In this document: piece by piece, positions 58,755 through 64,000 of the stretch
Layout of the letters: each line of letters begins with the position of its first letter
Position numbering within the stretch: the first letter of the stretch is position 1
Source: Streptomyces sp. NBC_01304
GTDB taxonomy: Bacteria > Actinomycetota > Actinomycetes > Streptomycetales > Streptomycetaceae
Direction of reading: 5' to 3'
Assembly (NCBI RefSeq): GCF_035975855.1
Contig: NZ_CP109055.1
Coordinates: 8,122,001-8,186,000 of the forward strand
Length of the DNA: 64,000 nucleotides
The notes under the pieces: generated by a model
Told to the model about the DNA's origin: nothing
Database searches by the model: none
Seen by the model: the letters and a program-made list of their open reading frames with translations, nothing else
Translations under genes and position numbers: made by a program

Positions 58755-59327
58755 TCAGCGCCTCCCCACGACCCGGCGGGCCACCGCATGCGCCCCCACT
58801 GCCGCGACGCCCGCGAAGGCCAGCCCCTGGGCGACCTCTCGAGCCCGCGTCGGTCGCAGCACTCCGGCCCGCCGGAGCCGCCCTCTGGCCCAGAGCGTGA
58901 AGGGCACGACGAGGAGCGGCGACGTCACGGAACCCGGTGTGTACCCGCGGAAGGCCGCCGCCTGGGCGAGGTGGACCAGGCCGTGCAGGCCGAAACCGTT
59001 GAGGGCGGTCTGGTAGAGCGCCGAGCGGCCGCCGGTGCGGTGGCCTTCGGCCGCGATGGCCGTGAGGAGTACCGCCACGCCTGCGACGGCGGTCGCGAAC
59101 TCCTTCCCGTCGATCGACTCCAGCCGCTGCCATATCCGTTCCGGGACCTGCGGGTAGCGCTTGCGCAGCTCGGGGACGCCCGTGCGCACCCAGTGCGGGA
59201 CCGTGGCCACCTCCTCGAGGTCGTGCACCGCCCATGCGGCGAGGAGGCCGAAGGTGACTCCGGCGCCGATGCCCTCGACGCCGGTGCCACTGCCTGCATC
59301 TGTGCTGCCCGTCATGTCCTCGTTCAT
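58755..59327 (-). CDS. HXXEE domain membrane protein
   Basis: 190 aa from ATG 59327. The defining motif is WAVHDLEEVATVPHWV (His 35, Glu 38, Glu 39). It is followed by FATAVAGVAVLLTAIAA and GFGLHGLVHLAQAAAFRGY, with about four membrane segments. HXXEE proteins are an uncharacterised membrane family with possible metal-binding His/Glu residues. Confidence 0.85.
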   Translation of the reverse strand: MNEDMTGSTDAGSGTGVEGIGAGVTFGLLAAWAVHDLEEVATVPHWVRTGVPELRKRYPQVPERIWQRLESIDGKEFATAVAGVAVLLTAIAAEGHRTGGRSALYQTALNGFGLHGLVHLAQAAAFRGYTPGSVTSPLLVVPFTLWARGRLRRAGVLRPTRAREVAQGLAFAGVAAVGAHAVARRVVGRR

Positions 59328-59530
59328 GGCAGGCAGTCTCGCAGCGCGCGGTCGGGGCGCCGGCGCCGGGGCAGTCCTTGACAGAGCTGGGGCAGTCCTC
59401 ATCAAACCGGCCGGGTGGTAGGCCGGTTGGGGCTTCCGGCCCCGGCCCCGAGCCTGCCGTCGCCGCGCCGGGCTTCCGCTCGCGCGGCCCGCTCTCGCCC
59501 GGGCGCACCGCCCCTCGCGGCAGCCGGCTC

Positions 59531-60970
59531 TCAGATCAGGCGGCGTATCTCCCCGCGCACCCGGTAGAAGCCGCCAGCCGCGGGATGCAGCGAGTCGACC
59601 ACGTACCGCGCCCCCACCTCCCTTATGCCGCGCGGGAATTGGACGTTCCACGCCGGCTCGTAGCCGCCCGACACCACGTGTACCCGCAGTCGCCCGCCCT
59701 CCTGGATGCACTCCACGACCACGCCTCCCGTCGGTGCCACCGAGACCGTCTGCACAGCGGTGACCGTCGTCGCCGGGGTGTAAGTGGGCAGCGCCGCCGC
59801 CAACTTGATGTCCCTGGCCACCGGCACCGTGCCCTGCTGGGCGGCCGCTATCGCCGCGTCGCTCGCGTCCACGCAGACCAGCGAGCCGTCCGTGGTGACC
59901 ATGTACAGCTTCTCGTCCAGATACTGCATGGACAGGGCCGAGCCGCCGCCCGTGCCCAGCTTCCACAGACGGGTGCCGTCCGCGTCGAAGCAGTACACCG
60001 ACGAGGAGTTGTCACCCGCGAAGACATAGCGGCCGCCCTGGGCCGTGGCGCAGGAGTAGACGACGGTGTCGCAGCGGTACGTCGCCTCCACCCGGCCCGA
60101 CGCCTTCGACAGGCGCTGCACCACATGGCGGGCCGTGCCCGCGTACACCGAGGTGTCCTCCTGCCAGCCGAAGAGCACCGCGCCCTTCGTCGGGGTGTGC
60201 CACAACTCGCCGCCACCGTCCGGGGCGTAGGCCGTCACGCCCTCGCGGTGACCGTGATAGATGCCGTGATCGTCGGCCCGGACCATCCACGCGTGCTCGC
60301 CGGTCGACTTCCGTGACCACTGGAACTCGTCCTCGTGGTCGATGACCGTCAGGCCGCCCGCGCGGTCCGCCACGTTCAGTACGCCCTCGCGGATGTCCAG
60401 CCAGAAGATGTCCACGTTCGCCGCGATGTCGTAGGCGGCGAAGGGAAGCTTCGACGACAGGTCGTACACCTGGCCGTCGTCACAGCCCGCGTAGATCCAG
60501 AAGTCGTCCGCCACCAGGCACTTGACGCCGTCCGGCAGGGAGTAGCGCGCGAGTACCTCGCCGCCGTGGCTGAGCGTGTACACGTCTCCCGCCTGGTTGC
60601 CCACCCAGCAGCGGTCCTCGTCTATGTGGATGCCGAACGCGGACGACCCGGTCTGGAAGCGCCACAGGACAGGGGCCACCGCGCGCGCGGTCGAAGGCGC
60701 GGACGCCACCTGTCGGCGCGAGACGGCGCGCGGCGCGCGCTGTCCCTGGACCGCCGGCGCGTATCCCTTGCGGACCTTCTCGCCTATCTTCTTCGCCGCT
60801 GCTGCCTGCGCCTTCTGCGCCGTCGGGAACGTGGACGTCTGGAGCTGGCCCGTCGCACCGATCCGGCCGTACCGCACCGACACGATCGTGCCGTCCACGA
60901 TCACCTCGTAGAACTTGTGCGCACCGCCGCCGTCCTGCGACAGCTCCAAATACGTACGCGTACGAGACAA
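59531..60970 (-). CDS. WGR domain plus beta-propeller protein
   Basis: 479 aa from TTG 60970, preceded by GGGAGGAG. Residues 1-75 form a WGR domain (TYLELSQDGGGAHKFYEVIV, VSVRYGRIGATGQLQTSTFP), a nucleic-acid- or PARP-associated fold. From about residue 100 a PQQ/WD-like propeller follows, with repeats such as GIHIDEDRCWVGNQAGDVY, CLVADDFWIYAGCDDGQVY and ALSMQYLDEKLYMVTTDGSL. No enzymatic residues are seen. It is cytoplasmic. Streptomyces has several WGR-propeller proteins of unknown role. Confidence 0.83.
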   Translation of the reverse strand: MSRTRTYLELSQDGGGAHKFYEVIVDGTIVSVRYGRIGATGQLQTSTFPTAQKAQAAAAKKIGEKVRKGYAPAVQGQRAPRAVSRRQVASAPSTARAVAPVLWRFQTGSSAFGIHIDEDRCWVGNQAGDVYTLSHGGEVLARYSLPDGVKCLVADDFWIYAGCDDGQVYDLSSKLPFAAYDIAANVDIFWLDIREGVLNVADRAGGLTVIDHEDEFQWSRKSTGEHAWMVRADDHGIYHGHREGVTAYAPDGGGELWHTPTKGAVLFGWQEDTSVYAGTARHVVQRLSKASGRVEATYRCDTVVYSCATAQGGRYVFAGDNSSSVYCFDADGTRLWKLGTGGGSALSMQYLDEKLYMVTTDGSLVCVDASDAAIAAAQQGTVPVARDIKLAAALPTYTPATTVTAVQTVSVAPTGGVVVECIQEGGRLRVHVVSGGYEPAWNVQFPRGIREVGARYVVDSLHPAAGGFYRVRGEIRRLI

Positions 60971-61150
60971 GGCAGACTCCTCCCCCAGGAATGGGCACCG
61001 CGTCCGGTTTCACGCTCCGTGCCCCACTGCCGAGAACGCTACGGGCCACCACTGACAATCGGCTCTGACCTGCGACGCAGCACGCGGGCAACCGGCCTGC
61101 GAGGGGCGTCGTTGCCGGGAGGGGGCAACTGGCCCACGAGGAGCGCCGGT

Positions 61151-61666
61151 TCAGAAGTCCGCACGGGTCCGTTCGTCGAGCCGGGCCACCGACTCCTGGC
61201 CGTATGCGCGCTTGTAGTCTTCGCGGATCTCCTCGATCTTCGCGTCGCGCGAGGGCGCCTGCTTGGCCGGATACAGCAGGATCAGCTCGTACGAACGCTC
61301 CCGCTCGATCCGTCCGCCCGCGTCCCGCCACTGCCCGCGGCCGTCCTGCACGGTGAGCCCGTCCGGGAAGTCCGGGGTGACCTCGCGGTCGATGAACTTC
61401 ATGAACTGTTTGTCGGTCACATCGGGCCCGCCGTCGGGCCGTTCGGTGCCGAAGAAGAGGCGCGTCTCGACGTAGGCCTGGCCGCGTGCGGGCGCCGTCG
61501 TGGACTGGCGCGCGACGGGCTGTTCGCTGTCGAGCGAGGCGTATGCGGCCGGGGCGCCGACCGTCGCCGCCGTGAGGGCCACAGCGGCGATGGCGACACG
61601 GGCGCGGGTACGGGTGCGGGCGGTGGTGCGTACGCGAGCGTGGGAGTGGGCGGTGGTGCTGGGCAT
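61151..61666 (-). CDS. DUF3574 secreted protein
   Basis: 171 aa from ATG 61666 (AAGGGA upstream). An Arg/Thr-rich start precedes a signal peptide (residues 22-43, AVALTAATVGAPAAYA). The DUF3574 domain follows: YVETRLFFGTERPDGGPDVT, FMKFIDREVTPDFPDGLTV, ERERSYELILLYPAKQAPS and KIEEIREDYKRAYGQESV. Function is unknown. Confidence 0.85.
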   Translation of the reverse strand: MPSTTAHSHARVRTTARTRTRARVAIAAVALTAATVGAPAAYASLDSEQPVARQSTTAPARGQAYVETRLFFGTERPDGGPDVTDKQFMKFIDREVTPDFPDGLTVQDGRGQWRDAGGRIERERSYELILLYPAKQAPSRDAKIEEIREDYKRAYGQESVARLDERTRADF

Positions 61667-61778
61667 GGGGGGGTCCCTTCGGGCGGGGTCGCGGGCCCGC
61701 CCACTTTGGCAAGCGGGGCTCCGCGAGGCCGCCCGAAACATCAACTCTGGCCTGATACTGCCCTTTTGTGCCCAATGC

Positions 61779-61810
61779 GGGGTGCCGGGGTGCCGGGGTG
61801 CCGGGGTGCA
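61779..61810. repeat. 8-bp tandem repeat
   Basis: GGGGTGCC occurs three times, plus GGGGTGCA, between the endonuclease-family gene and the DUF3574 gene. Confidence 0.85.
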
Positions 61811-61835
61811 GCGGGGCGGTGGGGCGGCGGGCGGC

Positions 61836-62804
61836 TCAGAATTCCACGTCGGCCCAGACCGGCGCATGGTCGGAGCCGGCCGCGTCCCGCCGCGCCTGCG
61901 GGTCGTCCTCGATCGACGGCAGGTCCGGCACGGCGGTGGCGCCCGGCACGCTGCCGGCGTTCGGCACGCCGGTCCCGGCCCGCGTCGTCAGGGCGAGTGC
62001 CTCATGGTTGACGAAGATGTGGTCGATCAGCTCGCGCCGGCCCCGGTGGATCCGCGAGAACCGCTGGGCCTCGGGGATCATCGGCGCGATGTTCCACAAC
62101 CGCATCTCGTCGCCCTTGTCGGGCCGCTTCTCGCCCGGGGTGCCGATCTCCGAGCCCGGTGGGCCCTGCAGGATCTGAGTGGTGGCGGCGGTCACCTCGT
62201 CGTTGAAGTCGCCGAGCACGACGAGTCGTTCACGCCTCCCCAGGAGGAGGCCGTCGACCACCGAACGTACCGTCGCGGCCTCCGCTGCCCGGCGCGACAG
62301 CGCGTACGCGCCGAAGCGTGCCCGCTCGCCCTCGTCGCGCGGGTTGAACCGCCCGCCCGGGTACGTGAGCAGCTTCGACTTCAGATGGCAGACGGCCACG
62401 GTGACCCAGCGCGCGCGGGTCAGCCAGGCCGCCGTGAGAACCCCGCGGCCCATCCGGGTCACCTGTCGGCCGGAGTCGTCGCCCTGCACCGGACGCAGCG
62501 GCTCGGGGAAGTCGGCCGTGTCGGACCCCATGCTGAGGGCGAGCCTGCTGAGGAAGCCGACGCGGATGCCGCGGTCGTCCGGAAACTCCGAGAGCTTGAT
62601 GTGCCACTCGCCGTCCAGCATCCCCACGAGTTCTTCCAGGGCCTCGGGGTCACCGACCTCCTGGACGCCCAGAATGGCGGGATCGATCGCGGTGATGGTG
62701 GCCGCGAGGGAGGCCAGTTTCGCCTCGTACGCCGCCTTGTCGCTGGGCCCGAAGGGACTGCCGGGCCGGTAGAGGTTCTCCAGGTTCCAAGTGCCGATGA
62801 TCAT
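61836..62804 (-). CDS. Endonuclease/exonuclease/phosphatase family protein
   Basis: 322 aa. EEP-fold motifs in order: IIGTWNLENLYRPG (Asn), ILGVQEVGDPEALEEL (catalytic Glu), WVTVAVCHLKSK, RLVVLGDFNDEV (Asp/Asn) and the C-terminal GSDHAPVWADVEF (Asp/His). It is a metal-dependent phosphodiesterase acting on nucleic acid or an inositol/lipid phosphate; the target cannot be chosen. No signal peptide is present. Confidence 0.88.
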   Translation of the reverse strand: MIIGTWNLENLYRPGSPFGPSDKAAYEAKLASLAATITAIDPAILGVQEVGDPEALEELVGMLDGEWHIKLSEFPDDRGIRVGFLSRLALSMGSDTADFPEPLRPVQGDDSGRQVTRMGRGVLTAAWLTRARWVTVAVCHLKSKLLTYPGGRFNPRDEGERARFGAYALSRRAAEAATVRSVVDGLLLGRRERLVVLGDFNDEVTAATTQILQGPPGSEIGTPGEKRPDKGDEMRLWNIAPMIPEAQRFSRIHRGRRELIDHIFVNHEALALTTRAGTGVPNAGSVPGATAVPDLPSIEDDPQARRDAAGSDHAPVWADVEF

Positions 62805-63082
62805 GGCGGGCTCCGTCCTGCGGCCGGGAGCGCCAGAGTGCCAGCGCCGGGAGCGTCCGCACAGGTACCCGGGATGCGCACTCCGTGTACGCGCCGAGCC
62901 GCCTGTCGACTGATGAGCTCGGCCCAGCCGAACTCGTCACCCTGCGGGCGCCCAACCAACCACGCGCGCGTGCGTGCCCGCGTGCAAGTCGACGTGCACG
63001 CGCGCGTGTCCGTCATTCCTGTGCGGGTGACCTCAACTAACTTCGCAGAGAGGTATATCCAGCACATTGATGAGGAACCACC

Positions 63083-63451
63083 ATGAAGCGTACGTATCTT
63101 ACGAGCATCAGCCTTGCCGGACTCCTAGGAGCGGGCCTCTGCGCGGTACCCGCGACACCCGCCGTGGCCGACTCGCCGAGGCCCCTGCTCACCGCGATCT
63201 CCAGCGAGGAGAGCGTCGAACCATGGCAGCAGTTCCGCATCAGCGGGGCCACCCACCGGATCAAGGCGGGAAGCCCGGTCACGCTCGAACAGTGGCAGGG
63301 CTCCCGCTGGACGGCGCTGCCCGCGCGGGTCGCCGTCAGCCCCTCCGGCACGTACGCGATGCGCGTCAAGCTCGGCGCCAAGGGGAACAACGCATTGCGC
63401 CTGGTCGGCCCGAACGTCGTCTCGCGGGTCGTCGTGGTGAAGGTGCGCTGA
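63083..63451 (+). CDS. Small secreted beta-rich protein, unknown function
   Basis: 122 aa from ATG 63083 (GAGG upstream). Signal peptide residues 1-30 (ATPAVADS). The mature ~90 residues look like an Ig/SH3-like beta domain: EPWQQFRISGATHRIKAGSP, VTLEQWQGSRWTALPARVAV, TYAMRVKLGAKGNNALRLVG. Similar domains occur in Streptomyces secreted proteins of unknown role. Confidence 0.78.
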   Translation: MKRTYLTSISLAGLLGAGLCAVPATPAVADSPRPLLTAISSEESVEPWQQFRISGATHRIKAGSPVTLEQWQGSRWTALPARVAVSPSGTYAMRVKLGAKGNNALRLVGPNVVSRVVVVKVR

Positions 63452-63708
63452 ACCCCCGATTCCGCCGCGTGGTCACCTCTGCGTACTCACCCCCGCGTAC
63501 TCACAATTGCGTGGTCACCGCCGAGTTCTCGCCACCGCGGAATTGTCACCTCCAGCGACCAACTCGGTGTCGGTCCCGTCACATTGGGCACCCCGCAGGC
63601 TCCCCGCGGTGTCCTACCGGGTGAACCGTCGTTGCGCACCACATGAAGGCGTCGCAGCGAGTGTCGCAGCGGATCCGGCCGACGTACCGGAGTGACAGGC
63701 ACGGGGGG

Positions 63709-63897
63709 ATGGACATGAACAGGCGAGTGGGACGGGTCGTGCTGGGACAGTTTCCGGCCGGCGGGCCACGTGGATCGTGGCCCGCGGAGGAGTTCGCGCA
63801 CGCCCGTCGGCAGGAGGGCCAGCAGGCCGAAGTCGTGATGGACCTGGCCTCCGATGCCTTCCTGGTGGTCGTGCGCGGGCCGGAGTCCACCGAGTGA
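63709..63897 (+). CDS. Small conserved-looking hypothetical protein
   Basis: 62 aa from ATG 63709 with GGGGGG just upstream (ATG 63715 is an alternative). It reads MDMNRRVGRVVLGQFPAGGP and EEFAHARRQEGQQAEVVMDL. Strong codon bias and the compact alpha/beta look favour a real gene, but no family is recognised. Confidence 0.55.
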   Translation: MDMNRRVGRVVLGQFPAGGPRGSWPAEEFAHARRQEGQQAEVVMDLASDAFLVVVRGPESTE

Positions 63898-63971
63898 GGT
63901 GAACCGGAGACCACCGAGTGAGGCGGACCCGGGTCAGCCGACCGAGCTGAACCGGAGCTCACCGAGTGAGG
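63889..63971. repeat. CACCGAGTGAGG-type repeats near the window end
   Basis: CACCGAGTGAGG occurs at about 63888, 63912 and 63960, with intervening GAACCGGAG words. The first copy contains the stop codon of the 62-aa gene. Confidence 0.7.
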
Positions 63972-64000
63972 CGCCGGGGCCGGCTCAGGCGGGGTGACCG

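Noticed and set aside
58564..59508. Collagen-like Gly-Thr-Pro repeat protein on the minus strand
   Set aside because: It is produced by the minisatellite and by antisense reading of the HXXEE gene; codon bias and start signals do not support it.
63487..63801. A 104-codon minus-strand gene near the window end
   Set aside because: Weak bias, no recognisable domain, and it overlaps a better plus-strand candidate at 63709.

Overview
The window is chromosomal DNA from a Streptomyces or a very close relative. Coding sequence is extremely GC-rich with strong third-position G/C bias. Many genes start with GTG or TTG after GGAGG-type ribosome sites. The backbone order (branched-chain amino-acid ABC transporter, polA, rpsA, PAC2 protein, coaE, TPR protein) is, from memory, the core order of S. 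coelicolor. No rRNA, tRNA, integrase or complete insertion sequence was found.

Layout. 1-5712: a five-gene liv operon (livJ-livH-livM-livG-livF, minus strand). 6.1-9.6 kb: a small lipoprotein, a hotdog thioesterase and an FdhF/YdeP-type molybdopterin oxidoreductase. 9.7-12.5 kb: polA. 12.7-22.5 kb: cell-envelope and housekeeping genes (serine hydrolase, DUF4184 membrane protein, lytic transglycosylase, a 44-codon membrane peptide with a DUF3068 protein, HrpB helicase, GH6 hydrolase, methyltransferase). 22.6-27.4 kb: rpsA with a clear vegetative promoter, PAC2 protein, coaE, and small DUF3592, TPR and DUF6343 proteins. 27.5-39.5 kb: secreted and phosphate-scavenging functions (PhoX phosphatase and SGNH lipase in one operon, beta-propeller phytase), a PucR-type regulator, a trypsin-like protease, DoxX, an IorBA-type molybdenum hydroxylase pair and an S4 RNA-binding protein. 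39.5-50 kb: an accessory stretch of small regulator/enzyme pairs, a carotenoid oxygenase and a second secreted protease. 49.6-54.7 kb: a cassette of an HTH-less MmyB-like protein, an XRE regulator, an HExxH protein, an FAD monooxygenase and a MAB_1171c-type membrane protein. 54.8-64 kb: poorly known and secreted proteins (MerR regulator, Tat/lipobox histidine phosphatase, HAD hydrolase, HXXEE protein, WGR propeller, DUF3574, EEP nuclease), with several minisatellites between them.

Most notable signals. (1) Just upstream of coaE are two 29-bp repeats with exact type I-E CRISPR geometry (29 + 32 + 29). Their single 32-nt 'spacer' matches the P-loop codons of coaE itself at 28 of 32 positions, with only synonymous differences. 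(2) A dispersed palindromic repeat family has one copy lying in frame inside the hrpB gene. (3) Two related ~195-bp MITE-like elements are present, one of which supplies the stop codon of the HExxH gene. (4) An HTH plus Clp-N-domain protein has two identical-armed 19-bp operators ending one base before its ATG. (5) PHO-box-like 11-bp direct repeats lie before the phytase gene and the SGNH-PhoX operon, consistent with a phosphate-scavenging group.
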